Assembly (NCBI GenBank): GCA_016720425.1
Contig: JADKKQ010000001.1
Location: 744,001-808,000, forward strand
Reading direction: 5' to 3'
DNA: 64,000 nucleotides
DNA from: Betaproteobacteria bacterium
GTDB lineage: Bacteria; Pseudomonadota; Gammaproteobacteria; Burkholderiales; Casimicrobiaceae
The position numbers were made by a program, and so were the translations under genes. Each line of letters begins with the position of its first letter. Within the stretch, counting starts at the first letter, position 1. Shown here one piece after another: positions 1 to 10,093 of this stretch. The notes beneath the pieces were generated by a model, which was not told where the DNA came from, did no database searches, and saw nothing but the letters and a program-made list of their open reading frames with translations.

Positions 1-135
1 GCGACCATCGACGACACCGGCGAACGGCTCTTTGCCCTGATGCTGGAGACCGCGTCGGGGACCAAGTCCAAGAGCGAGCGCCACGGCTACGGGCAGAGCG
101 AGTTCGTCCCCTGGCAATTGGGCGCGGTGATGTGA
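1..135 (+). CDS. UxaA/GarD-family sugar-acid dehydratase, C-terminal fragment
   Basis: An open frame enters from the left edge and ends at a TGA, giving 44 residues. The tail SGTKSKSERHGYGQSEFVPW followed by QLGAVM matches the C-terminal signature of altronate/galactarate dehydratases (UxaA, GarD), which dehydrate sugar acids to keto-deoxy acids. Only the last part of the iron-binding C-terminal domain is visible, so the substrate cannot be assigned. The next gene is also a sugar-acid-type dehydratase on the same strand 90 bp downstream, consistent with a hexuronate/aldonate catabolic cluster. The fragment is 5'-truncated by the window and not a pseudogene as far as can be seen. Confidence 0.75.
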   Translation, partial: ATIDDTGERLFALMLETASGTKSKSERHGYGQSEFVPWQLGAVM

Positions 136-225
136 GCCGGCACCGAGGGCGAACACCGGAGCGGGCGGCACGAAGGTAGTCTGACGATCCCGCGCGATCC
201 CTGACCAGACAGCGAGTCGACCGCC

Positions 226-1956
<1,731 letters not shown>

Positions 1957-1998
1957 GGGCCCGGCCCGGCCCGAGGCGGCCGGCCGCGGAATGACGTG

Positions 1999-4356
1999 AT
2001 GCTGCGGCATTGGCTGACGGTCGTCGCCTGCCTCGCGGCCGTGTCGGCGACCGCGCAGGTGCCGGGCCTGCCGCCCGGCATCGTGCCGGGAAGGTCGCCG
2101 CCGAAGGCCACGCCGGCCGCCGAGGCGCCGGCGACGCAGCAGGCCGCGCAGGCCGCGGCGTCGGCGGCGGATGCGCCCGAGGCCGCACGCGCACGGATCC
2201 AGCGCCAGCTCGCCGACGCACGGGCGGTCCGCGATGCGATTGCACCTGCTCCGCCGGGCATCGGGCCCGCAGAGATCGCACGGCAGCGCGACGCGCTCGA
2301 CATCATCGTCTACGGTACGGAGGGGCAGCTGCGTGCCCTCGCGCAGCTGGAGAAGTCCCGCGTACGGCTCGGTGCCGTGCGCGATGCGGGCCGCAACTGG
2401 AAAGGCTTTACCGAGCCGCCGCCGTATTCGATCCGCAAGCTCGACGCGCTCCGCGACGCGGGCGACGCGGTTCGCGTGCGCCTCGCCGGACAGCATGCGG
2501 CGCTCGGTCACCTGAAACCGGAGACGCAGCGGCTGCAGGACGAGGTGCAGCGGGCCGAGGAAGCGCAACGGCGCGCCGACGAGGCCGTCGAGCAGGCCGG
2601 CGCGGAAGGCAGGGAGGCCGCGCGGTGGCGCCGCGAGCTCGCCGCCACCGAGCTCAAGGCCGCCATCGTGCGGGCGTCGCTGGCACGGATGGCCGGCGAC
2701 CTCCAGGCCCTGGACATCGACGCCAGCCAGGCCGAGCTCGACCTCGTCGAGCGGCAGCTCGCCGCGGTCCGCGACCACGTGCAGTTCACCGCGGACGACC
2801 TCAAGGCGGCGCAGCAGGATCTCGCTGCCAAGGCGGCGGAACTCCTGCGCCAGCAGGCGGCGGTGCGCAAGGAGATCGAGGAGCGGCTGCGCCGGCGCAG
2901 CGACGACTTGCGGACCCGCGAGCGGCTGTCGGCGATGGCCGCGCCGCCGGCCGCCGAGCTCGCCGCCGTCGGTGCGAAGATCGATCGTACCGACCTCTGG
3001 CTCGAAGTCCTGCGGACCGAGGACGAGTACCGGGGAAGCTTCGCCTCGCTCGCCGGCGAGGCCGCGAAGTACTGGACCGACCGTTACGCGATCGCCACCT
3101 CGGCGGACGTCCTCGTCCGCCGCGACGCGGTCGAGAAGCTGAAGAATGCGGCGGTCGCGGTCGACCGCTGGCGGCGTTACGCCGAGACCAGTCTGCATCA
3201 GGCGCGGGCGCGGCTCATGGAGGCGGAAACGAAGCTCGCGTCCGCGGGCACCGGCGACTCCGCGCGGGAGGATGCGGACGACAGGGCCGCAGCGCTGCGC
3301 CGCCTGGTGATGGCGAACGACCAGCAGCGCGAGTTCCTCGCCGAGGCCGGGCGGCAGCTGGACCGCTGGGTCAACGACGCCGGAGCGGCCGCGTCCTCCC
3401 GGGACTGGCGCGAGCGCCTCGCCGACGGCTGGGTCACGCTGCGCGAGTCGCTGCGCGCGGTCTGGAACTTCGAGTTGTTCGCTGTCGAGGACACTGCGGT
3501 CATCGACGGCCAGACGGTGGTCACGTCGCGCGGCGTCACCATCGGCAAGAGCATCGGCGCGCTGCTGTTGTTCGTGCTGGGCTACGGTCTCGTCGCCGCC
3601 ATCGCGCGCGCCGTCGCCGGGCGGCTCATCGCCAAGGGGCACGATCCGGCGCGCGTGCGCACGGTGAAGCGCTGGGCGCTGGCGATCTCCGCGCTGGCGC
3701 TGGCGCTGCTGACGCTGAACGTGGCCCGGATACCGTTCACCGTCTTCGCCTTCCTGGGCGGCGCACTGGCGATCGGCGTCGGCTTCGGCATGCAGACGAT
3801 CATCAAGAACCTCATCAGCGGCATGATCGTGCTGGCCGAGCGGCGCATCCAGATCGGCGACATCGTCGACGTCGACGGCATCAACGGCACGGTGACGACC
3901 GTGGACCTGCGGTCGACGACGGTGCGCAGCTTCGAGGGACTCGAGACCATGGTGCCCAATTCCATGCTGCTCGAGAACAAGGTCACGAACTGGACGCTGT
4001 CCGACCGCAAGGTGCGGCGGACCGTCAAGGTCGGTGTCGCGTACGGCACCCCGATGCGCGATGCGGCCGAGCTGCTCGAGGCCTGCGCGCGGCGGCACGG
4101 CAACGTCCTCGGCGACCCGGCACCCTACGTGATCTTCGAGGATTTCGCCGACAGCGCCCAGCTGCTGGTCCTGCACTTCTGGGTCGAGCTCGGCCCGAAG
4201 GTGTCCGGCACGCAGGTGGCGAGCGACCTGCGGTTCATGATCGAGAAGCAGTTCGCCGAAGCCGGCATCAGCATCGCCTACCCGCAGCGCGACCTGCACC
4301 TCTACACGGCACGGCCGCTGCAGGTGGAGGTCGTCGAGCCGCCGGCGCCGGGCTGA
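1999..4356 (+). CDS. Large MscS-family mechanosensitive channel with periplasmic coiled-coil domain
   Basis: The protein is about 785 residues. It opens with a signal peptide (WLTVVACLAAVSATAQ), followed by about 450 Ala/Arg/Glu-rich residues predicted to be coiled coil and probably periplasmic. Transmembrane segments follow (around 515-540 and 555-580). The pore helix GGALAIGVGFGMQTIIKNL then leads into the MscS beta domain (RRIQIGDIVDVDGINGTVT, VPNSMLLENKVTNWT) and the alpha/beta tail. This resembles the MscK/YbiO/DUF3772 class of enlarged MscS channels that release solutes on hypo-osmotic shock. Start choice: the string ATGACGTGATG holds a GTG at 1996 and this ATG in the same frame; the ATG is preferred. 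It follows the dehydratase by 42 bp, with no obvious functional link. Confidence 0.88.
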   Translation: MLRHWLTVVACLAAVSATAQVPGLPPGIVPGRSPPKATPAAEAPATQQAAQAAASAADAPEAARARIQRQLADARAVRDAIAPAPPGIGPAEIARQRDALDIIVYGTEGQLRALAQLEKSRVRLGAVRDAGRNWKGFTEPPPYSIRKLDALRDAGDAVRVRLAGQHAALGHLKPETQRLQDEVQRAEEAQRRADEAVEQAGAEGREAARWRRELAATELKAAIVRASLARMAGDLQALDIDASQAELDLVERQLAAVRDHVQFTADDLKAAQQDLAAKAAELLRQQAAVRKEIEERLRRRSDDLRTRERLSAMAAPPAAELAAVGAKIDRTDLWLEVLRTEDEYRGSFASLAGEAAKYWTDRYAIATSADVLVRRDAVEKLKNAAVAVDRWRRYAETSLHQARARLMEAETKLASAGTGDSAREDADDRAAALRRLVMANDQQREFLAEAGRQLDRWVNDAGAAASSRDWRERLADGWVTLRESLRAVWNFELFAVEDTAVIDGQTVVTSRGVTIGKSIGALLLFVLGYGLVAAIARAVAGRLIAKGHDPARVRTVKRWALAISALALALLTLNVARIPFTVFAFLGGALAIGVGFGMQTIIKNLISGMIVLAERRIQIGDIVDVDGINGTVTTVDLRSTTVRSFEGLETMVPNSMLLENKVTNWTLSDRKVRRTVKVGVAYGTPMRDAAELLEACARRHGNVLGDPAPYVIFEDFADSAQLLVLHFWVELGPKVSGTQVASDLRFMIEKQFAEAGISIAYPQRDLHLYTARPLQVEVVEPPAPG

Positions 4357-4391
4357 GGATCCCGCGGCGGGCCGGGGTATCGACAGCGTCG

Positions 4392-4435
4392 TTGACGGCC
4401 GTCAAGACCGGACGCCGGCCGCGGGCGCCTAATGA
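4392..4435 (+). promoter_or_regulatory. FNR/CRP-family box (TTGA-N6-TCAA) with -10 element ahead of the DUF5648 phosphoesterase gene
   Basis: TTGACGGCCGTCAA at 4392-4405 is a perfect dyad of the TTGA-N6-TCAA type bound by FNR, Anr, Dnr and FixK regulators. It is followed 24 bp later by TAATGA (4430-4435), a good -10 hexamer. That spacing puts the box near -42, the class II activator position. Transcription would start near 4442, about 60 nt before the ATG at 4504. A nearly identical arrangement stands ahead of the second DUF5648 gene at 55286-55328. The regulator itself is not in the window. Confidence 0.6.
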
Positions 4436-4503
4436 ATTGCGGGCGCGCTCCCGATCGGGCGGCAGAGTGGCTCCCGGTGGGCGCGTCCATTGAGGAATTG
4501 ACG

Positions 4504-5862
4504 ATGCCTTGGTTGCGCCTCTTGTCGGGACTCGCCGGGACGGTCCTGCCCGCGGGCCTTGCTTTGGCCGCGACATCGACGGCGGTCGAGTACTTTCACG
4601 GCGGCTACGGCCATTACTTCGTGACCGCGTCGCCGCAGGAGATCGCCGGGCTCGACGCCGGCACGATCCGCGGCTGGAGCCGCACCGGGGAGTCGTTCGG
4701 CGTGCTCGAACCGGGCACACCGGGGGCGGCCAACGTCTGCCGCTTCTGGACCGGGCAGACGTTCGCTCCGAAGAGTTCGCACTTCTACACCCCCTTCGAC
4801 TGGGAATGCGCGACGGTCAAGGGGAACCCCGACTGGCGGTTCGAGGGCGAGGTGTTCGCGCTGACGCTGCCCGACGCGGCCGGGGCCTGCACCGGAGACA
4901 CGGTGCCGCTCTACCGCCTGTACAACGACGGCCGGACGGGCGCTCCGAACCACCGCTACACGACGAGCCTCGCGACCCGGTCGGAGATGCTGGCGCAGGG
5001 TTGGGTCGCCGAGGGCGCAGGCATCGGCGTGATCGGCTGCGTGCCGGGGGCGGCCCCGGTCACGATCGTCGCGGCGGGGGACATCGCCCAATGCCTCGAC
5101 CTGCCTGCGGCGGCGAGCGGGGCGGCCAGGACCGTGGGGCTCATCGGGCCCCAGGATGCTCTCGTTCTCACGCTGGGCGACCACGCGTACGAGAACGGCA
5201 CGCCCGCCGAATTCGCGAGCTGCTTCGATCCCACCTGGGGTTCGGTCAAGGGCCGGATCCGCCCGGCCCCCGGCAACCACGATTACTACACGCCCGACGC
5301 GGAAGGCTATTTCTCCTATTTCGGCGCGCAGGCGGGACCGGATCGACGCGGCTACTACAGCTTCGACCATGCCGGCTGGCACTTCATCGCGCTCAACAGC
5401 GTCGTCGACACGTCGGTGCGGTCGGAGCAGTATCGCTGGCTGCAGGCGGACCTCGCAAGCTCCAGCGCCAGTCTCTGCACGATCGCCTATTGGCACTATC
5501 CTGCGTTCAACTCGGGCGCGGTCTACGGCGACGTCAACGCGATGAAGCCGTTCTTCGACGCGCTGCACGCCGCGGGCGTGGAGATGGTGCTGTCGGGGCA
5601 CGAGCACATCTACGAGCGGTTCGCACCGCAGAGGGCCGATGGAACGGCGGATCCCGCGGCCGGCGTCCGGCAGTTCGTCATCGGCACCGGCGGGCACGAG
5701 CTCAACCCGCTGGGGCCGTCGCGGCCCAACAGCGAGTTCCGCGACAACTCGACCTGGGGCGTGCTGCGACTGACGCTGGGCACGGGCAGCTACGCCTGGC
5801 AGTTCCTGCCCGTCGGTGGCGGCGCCGCGATCGACGCCGGTACCGGGACCTGCCATCGCTGA
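4504..5862 (+). CDS. Secreted DUF5648 - metallophosphoesterase protein
   Basis: The 452-residue product has a signal peptide (LLSGLAGTVLPAGLALAA), then a DUF5648 module of about 155 residues (VEYFHGGYGHYFVTAS, GWSRTGESFGVL, SSHFYTP, NHRYTT). A calcineurin-like metallophosphoesterase domain follows, with all metal motifs in order: AAGDIA, LGDHAYE, PGNHDYYT, WHYPAF and SGHEHIYER. It is probably exported and hydrolyses a phosphate ester, resembling purple-acid-phosphatase-like secreted enzymes; the substrate is unknown. An upstream in-frame ATG at 4432 lies inside the -10 box, so the start at 4504, preceded by GAGGAATTG, is chosen. The same DUF5648 module heads the CotH protein at 55403, indicating a shared surface or targeting role. 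Confidence 0.85.
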   Translation: MPWLRLLSGLAGTVLPAGLALAATSTAVEYFHGGYGHYFVTASPQEIAGLDAGTIRGWSRTGESFGVLEPGTPGAANVCRFWTGQTFAPKSSHFYTPFDWECATVKGNPDWRFEGEVFALTLPDAAGACTGDTVPLYRLYNDGRTGAPNHRYTTSLATRSEMLAQGWVAEGAGIGVIGCVPGAAPVTIVAAGDIAQCLDLPAAASGAARTVGLIGPQDALVLTLGDHAYENGTPAEFASCFDPTWGSVKGRIRPAPGNHDYYTPDAEGYFSYFGAQAGPDRRGYYSFDHAGWHFIALNSVVDTSVRSEQYRWLQADLASSSASLCTIAYWHYPAFNSGAVYGDVNAMKPFFDALHAAGVEMVLSGHEHIYERFAPQRADGTADPAAGVRQFVIGTGGHELNPLGPSRPNSEFRDNSTWGVLRLTLGTGSYAWQFLPVGGGAAIDAGTGTCHR

Positions 5863-6033
5863 GCTGCGGGCGGGGAGACAGGATCGCGCCGCGCCGGGCG
5901 CAAGCGGGATGCCGTCGGCAGCGCGGCAGTCGTTCTTGCGAACCCGCACGATTCGCTCCGGATGCCCGATAATCCGGGTCGGCTCGACCGCCTCCGTCCA
6001 CCGCGCGAATCGGCAGCCGGCTCGCGCGCCTCC

Positions 6034-7353
6034 ATGCCAACGTCACCGGCCATGCCTGCCGTCCAACCCACTCTCGCACCCGGCGTGCGGCCCATCGAGG
6101 CCTGGGCCTGGGCGATGTTCGACTTCGCCAACTCCGGCTACACGACGGTCGTCGTCACCGCGGTGTTCGGCGCGTACTTCGTCTCGGTGGTCGCGGCCGA
6201 CGCGGCGTGGGGCACGCTGGCGTGGACGCTGAGCCTCGCCGTGTCGTACCTGCTGGTGATGTTCACCGGCCCGCTGGTCGGCGCGTATGCGGATGTCCAC
6301 GCCGCGAAGAAGCGCCTGCTGATGGTGACCACGCTCGGCTGTGCGCTGGGCACGGCCGCACTGGCAACGGTGGGGCGCGCCGACCTGGCGCTGGCGATCG
6401 CCCTGATCGTGGTGTCGAACTATTGCTTCGGCATGGGCGAGAACCTGATCGCCGCCTTCCTGCCCGAGATCGCCAGCGGCGAAGCGATCGGCAAGGTGTC
6501 GGGCTGGGGCTGGAGCCTGGGCTACCTCGGCGGCCTGCTGAGCCTGGGCCTGTGCCTCGGCTACGTCAGCTGGGCCACGGGCCGGGGTGTGGCGATGGAG
6601 GCCGCGGTGCCGGTCACGATGCTGATCACCGCCGGGCTGTTTGCGCTCGCCAGCCTGCCCACGTTCCTGCTGCTGAAGGAACGCGCGCAGCCGCAGACGG
6701 GCCCGGGCCACGCTTTCCAGGGCGCGCTCGACCGGTTGCGGACGACGCTCCGGCGCGCGCGGCGCTTCGCGGACCTCTGGCGCTTCCTGCTGTGCATCGT
6801 GTTCTACCAGGCCGGCATCCAGACGGTGATCACCCTGGCGGCGATCTACGCCGAGCAGGCGATGGGTTTTTCGACCACGCAGACGCTGCTGCTGCTCATC
6901 GTGACCAACCTCACGGCCTCGGTCGGGGCGCTGGTCTTCGGCCAGGTGCAGGATCGGATCGGTCACCGGGCGACGCTCGCGACGACGCTCGCCCTGTGGA
7001 TCGGGACCGTCCTGCTGGTGTGGGCGGCGCAGGGGACGGTGGTGTTCTGGATCGGCGCCAATCTGGTCGGCATCTGCCTCGGCGCGAGCCAGTCGGCGGG
7101 GCGGGCGCTGGTGGGCTACCTGTCGCCCGAGCGGCACGTCGGCGAGTTCTTCGGCCTGTGGGGACTGGCGGTGAAGCTGTCCTCGATCATCGGCCCCGTC
7201 ACCTACGGCCTCGTGTCCTGGATCTCGCGCGGCGATCACCGTCTCGCGATCCTGATCACCGGCGCGTTCTTCGTCGTGGGGCTCGCGTTGCTGTTCACCG
7301 TCGACGTCCGGCGCGGCCGCGAAGCGGCCCTGGCGGGTGACGCCGGCGCCTGA
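6034..7353 (+). CDS. MFS transporter, UMF1/Atg22-like
   Basis: The product is about 439 residues with around twelve hydrophobic segments. The N-terminus EAWAWAMFDFANSGYTTVVVTAVFGAYF is the hallmark of the UMF1 (Atg22-like) branch of the major facilitator superfamily, and MGENLIAAFLPEI and GASQSAGRALVGYLSPERHVGEFFG are further family signatures. It sits in the cytoplasmic membrane; the substrate is unknown, though eukaryotic Atg22 exports vacuolar amino acids. The longer frame begins at 5962, but the first 24 residues are Arg/Pro-rich and unlike the family. ATG 6034 is chosen and ATG 6052 is also possible. It follows the phosphoesterase gene on the same strand, with a 170-bp gap. Confidence 0.85.
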   Translation: MPTSPAMPAVQPTLAPGVRPIEAWAWAMFDFANSGYTTVVVTAVFGAYFVSVVAADAAWGTLAWTLSLAVSYLLVMFTGPLVGAYADVHAAKKRLLMVTTLGCALGTAALATVGRADLALAIALIVVSNYCFGMGENLIAAFLPEIASGEAIGKVSGWGWSLGYLGGLLSLGLCLGYVSWATGRGVAMEAAVPVTMLITAGLFALASLPTFLLLKERAQPQTGPGHAFQGALDRLRTTLRRARRFADLWRFLLCIVFYQAGIQTVITLAAIYAEQAMGFSTTQTLLLLIVTNLTASVGALVFGQVQDRIGHRATLATTLALWIGTVLLVWAAQGTVVFWIGANLVGICLGASQSAGRALVGYLSPERHVGEFFGLWGLAVKLSSIIGPVTYGLVSWISRGDHRLAILITGAFFVVGLALLFTVDVRRGREAALAGDAGA

Positions 7354-7665
7354 AGGCGACGACCGGCTGGGGTCAGGCCGATCGCGGAAGCGACCCGTCG
7401 CATGGCACCGCAGGGCATTCGGCCGTGGACGACCCGAAGCGGAACCGACGCGACCGGGAAAGCTGCTCCCACCAGGCGTCCCAGCGGAACTTCGCGCTGC
7501 AAGCGTTCCTGGAACCGAGGGCTCGCCTGAACGTCGCGTTGCAACTCGGTCGGCTTGTGGCGGTCGAACCCCCATTGTCGAGGTCGGCGGCAGCGGGGAC
7601 GGCATGGCTGAGCCGATCGCCGTTCCGGCGAGCCCGAACACGACACTTTGCCGAAGGAGGTAGCG
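7354..7665. other. Intergenic region without a recognised gene
   Basis: This 312-bp stretch precedes msrB. Short open frames exist on both strands (for example minus-strand text reading KPTELQRDVQASPRFQERL), but I cannot match them to a family and they have no start signals. The only clear element is the strong Shine-Dalgarno AAGGAGGT just before the msrB ATG. It may contain a decayed gene. Confidence 0.4.
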
Positions 7666-8115
7666 ATGCCCGCGTTTCGAAAGACGCCCGAGGCACTTGC
7701 CCGACTCTCGCCGGAGCAGTATCGCGTGACACAGCAAAGCGGCACCGAGGCGCCGGGGACCGGCGAGTTGCTCGACAACCGCGAGCCCGGCATCTACGTG
7801 GACATCGTGTCCGGTGAGCCGTTGTTTGCGTCGTCGGCCAAGTTCGACTCGGGCTGCGGTTGGCCGAGCTTCTCGCGCCCGATATCGAGCAGGGCCGTCA
7901 ACGAGCAGGCAGATGCGTCGCATGGCATGATCCGGACCGAAGTCCGCTCGGCCGCCGCCGACAGCCATCTGGGGCATGTCTTCGAGGATGGTCCGGCCGA
8001 CCGGGGCGGGCTGCGCTATTGCATCAACTCGGCGTCGCTGCGCTTCGTGCATCGCGATGACATGGCGGCGGAAGGCTACGGCGCCTACCTGGACCAGATC
8101 GAGGATATCGCATGA
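7666..8115 (+). CDS. msrB: Peptide-methionine (R)-S-oxide reductase MsrB, zinc-free type
   Basis: The 149-residue enzyme reduces methionine-R-sulfoxide in proteins. Family motifs KFDSGCGWPSF (around 59-69), GHVFEDGP (103-110) and RYCINSASLRF are present, with the catalytic Cys near 119. Both CxxC pairs that bind structural zinc in the E. coli enzyme are absent (IVSGEPLF in place of a CxxCG turn, VRSAAADSHLG in place of VRCxxCxxHLG), so this is the zinc-free subclass. The start is ATG 7666 because AAGGAGGT lies just before it; a TTG 18 bp upstream overlaps that site. Its TGA overlaps the msrA start as ATGA, so the two repair enzymes are translationally coupled. Confidence 0.92.
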   Translation: MPAFRKTPEALARLSPEQYRVTQQSGTEAPGTGELLDNREPGIYVDIVSGEPLFASSAKFDSGCGWPSFSRPISSRAVNEQADASHGMIRTEVRSAAADSHLGHVFEDGPADRGGLRYCINSASLRFVHRDDMAAEGYGAYLDQIEDIA

Positions 8116-8867
8116 GACAGGAACGTTCGATACTCGCGGGCGGCTGCTTCTGGGGCATGCAGGACCTGGTTCGCCGGCTCGATGGGGTCATCGCCACGCG
8201 GGTGGGCTACTCCGGCGGCGATGTCGCAAACGCGACCTATCGCCGCCATGGAACCCACGCCGAAGCCATCGAAGTCGTCTTCGACGCTGATCGCTTGAGC
8301 TTCCGCAATCTGCTGGAGTTCTTCTTTCAGGTCCACGACCCGACGACGCGCAATCGGCAGGGCAACGACGTGGGCACCAGCTACCGCTCCGCCATCTTCA
8401 CGACCAGCGACGAGCAGCGGCGGGTCGCCGAGGACACCGTCGCCGACGTCAACGCGTCGGGCCTGTGGCCCGGGCGGGTCGTGACCGAGATCGCGCCTGC
8501 AGGTGCCTTCTGGGAAGCCGAGCCGGAGCACCAGGACTATCTGGTGCGCAACCCCAATGGGTACACCTGCCACTTCGTCCGACCGGGATGGAAGCTGCCG
8601 GTTCGCGACAGGGCGCCGGCTCACGTCCGTGGGCGACCGGCTTCGCAGTGGCCGATGGGAGGGCGGGCCTTCGGTGCCTTCGCGCGGGATCGCGCAATTC
8701 CGAATGGCGACAGCGCGGTCCCCGTGCATCGGGCCGGCGCTCGCAGAGTTGCCACGAGCGGTCATTGCCCTGCCGGCGATCACGCAGCCGCCGCCTCCAG
8801 CAGCGCGTCGCGCAATCCCGCGGCGAGCTCCATTGCGATCTCCTCCGACAACTTGCCGGCGTCGTAG
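8112..8867 (+). CDS. msrA: Peptide-methionine (S)-S-oxide reductase MsrA with unusual C-terminal tail
   Basis: The first 165 residues are MsrA, which reduces methionine-S-sulfoxide: GGCFWGMQ with catalytic Cys 12, GYSGGDVANATYRRHGTHAEAIEV, and EPEHQDYLVRNPNGYTCHF. The gene overlaps msrB by 4 nt (ATGA). MsrA normally ends shortly after the phrase RPGWKLP, but here the frame continues about 80 residues with low-complexity Arg/Ala/Pro text and no family support. The last 88 bp overlap the convergent acyltransferase gene. This points to loss of the original stop by an indel or substitution, so the tail is probably not functional. The functional assignment of the core is secure. Confidence 0.88.
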   Translation: MRQERSILAGGCFWGMQDLVRRLDGVIATRVGYSGGDVANATYRRHGTHAEAIEVVFDADRLSFRNLLEFFFQVHDPTTRNRQGNDVGTSYRSAIFTTSDEQRRVAEDTVADVNASGLWPGRVVTEIAPAGAFWEAEPEHQDYLVRNPNGYTCHFVRPGWKLPVRDRAPAHVRGRPASQWPMGGRAFGAFARDRAIPNGDSAVPVHRAGARRVATSGHCPAGDHAAAASSSASRNPAASSIAISSDNLPAS

Positions 8868-10093
8868 CCGACGTTGAGTATCAGCTTGTCCTTGTAAGTG
8901 CTCACCGCGTTGAAGAGCGTCTGGTAGGGCATCGGGCAGAGGGCGAAGGAAATCGCGTCGACTGCGGGATCGCTGGCAATGGCCGCGACCCTGCCGACAT
9001 TGCTGACCATCGTGTTTTGCCAGGTCGCAAGGATGCTCTTGGTGAAGCGTGCGATTCGATCCGGCGCAACGGGCGCGCCGTCCAATCCGTACATAGTGAA
9101 GAAGAGATGGCCTTCACCACGGTCCAACTGCCGACGGGTCTGGGCGACGACTTGTCGCGCCAACGCCCAGAAGTCGGTGTTCGCGTCGAGCACGAACGCC
9201 GCGGAAATCAAGCTGACGCATAGCGCCGTGGGGGCGCTGGGCTGAATGGGGTCGAGCAATGGCCGCATGTCGACCGGGCAGGACAGAAACAGCGTCGCAG
9301 GATCGTTGCCCATCCGCAAGCGGAATTGGGTGAGCAGTTGGGCGGCACATATCGCGCCATGAACGCTGGCTTCGTGCCGGCGAGAAAGCGCGACCAGCCG
9401 CTGGGTGACGTCCGGCGGAAGAACGACCCGGATGAATCGTGGCGTCCGGGTTGGTGTGTTGCTCGACAGCCACGGCAGCGGGGTCAACGCGCCATGGCGC
9501 CTGTAGTCGGCAATCAATCCATCCTTGACGTGCTTCGCCGCGTCCGGTTGCTCTGCCCAACGGAACCGCTGCGGAAACACCGCGTGCATGGGCGGCAGTG
9601 GCGGTGCACCGGCATTCGCTCGCAACGTCGCATCCGATGCGATGCAGTCGAGCAATCGGTGCAGAAGCGCATTGCCGGAACGTCCGTCTGCGATCGCATG
9701 ATGAAAGACCAGCGCCAGGACCGATCGCTGCGGGGACGACATTTCCAGATAGCGACAACGGATCAGCGGAGCGGCCTCCTCGGCAAACGGCTGCGCCAGT
9801 TCGTGCTCGATCCAGAGTTGCCAATCGTCGGCGTCGACGTCGCGGCACTCGAGATCGATGGGCGCACCTGCTGCCGGCGCGAAACACAATCCGCGATCGG
9901 CAGTCCAGCTGATCCTGGCGCGCAAGAGAGGATTCTCGTCTTGAATGACCGCAAGCGACGCCCGGATTCGTCTCGGATCGAGGTGACCCGATCGCTCCGC
10001 AAAGAACACGAAGTTCATGCACGAGACACGGTCCGCCATGAAGAAGAACGCTTCCGCGGGATCGAGGGGACGGGCAATGCAATGATTCGACAT
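8780..10093 (-). CDS. Condensation-domain / WS-DGAT-like acyltransferase
   Basis: The 437-residue protein carries the acyltransferase motif HHAIADG (HHxxxDG, around residue 130) shared by NRPS condensation domains, PapA-type and wax ester/diacylglycerol acyltransferases. Family-like text follows in the second half (LFLSCPVDMRPLL, NTMVSNVGRV, PYQTLFNAVSTYKDKLILNVGYDAGKL). It is a stand-alone enzyme, so it probably transfers an acyl chain from CoA or a carrier protein to an alcohol or amine; donor and acceptor cannot be read from the sequence. No carrier-protein or polyketide gene lies nearby. It is convergent with msrA and overlaps that gene's tail. The start is ATG 10093, without a clear ribosome binding site. 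Confidence 0.75.
   Translation of the reverse strand: MSNHCIARPLDPAEAFFFMADRVSCMNFVFFAERSGHLDPRRIRASLAVIQDENPLLRARISWTADRGLCFAPAAGAPIDLECRDVDADDWQLWIEHELAQPFAEEAAPLIRCRYLEMSSPQRSVLALVFHHAIADGRSGNALLHRLLDCIASDATLRANAGAPPLPPMHAVFPQRFRWAEQPDAAKHVKDGLIADYRRHGALTPLPWLSSNTPTRTPRFIRVVLPPDVTQRLVALSRRHEASVHGAICAAQLLTQFRLRMGNDPATLFLSCPVDMRPLLDPIQPSAPTALCVSLISAAFVLDANTDFWALARQVVAQTRRQLDRGEGHLFFTMYGLDGAPVAPDRIARFTKSILATWQNTMVSNVGRVAAIASDPAVDAISFALCPMPYQTLFNAVSTYKDKLILNVGYDAGKLSEEIAMELAAGLRDALLEAAAA

Noticed and set aside
5936..5973. TTGCGA and GATAAT as a promoter for the MFS gene
   Set aside because: The spacer is 26 bp, far from 17, so the pair is not convincing.
6043..8052. A 669-residue minus-strand frame opposite the MFS and msrB genes
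   Set aside because: The translation is dominated by Arg/Gln/Ala/His with no domain, typical of an antisense shadow of GC-rich genes.
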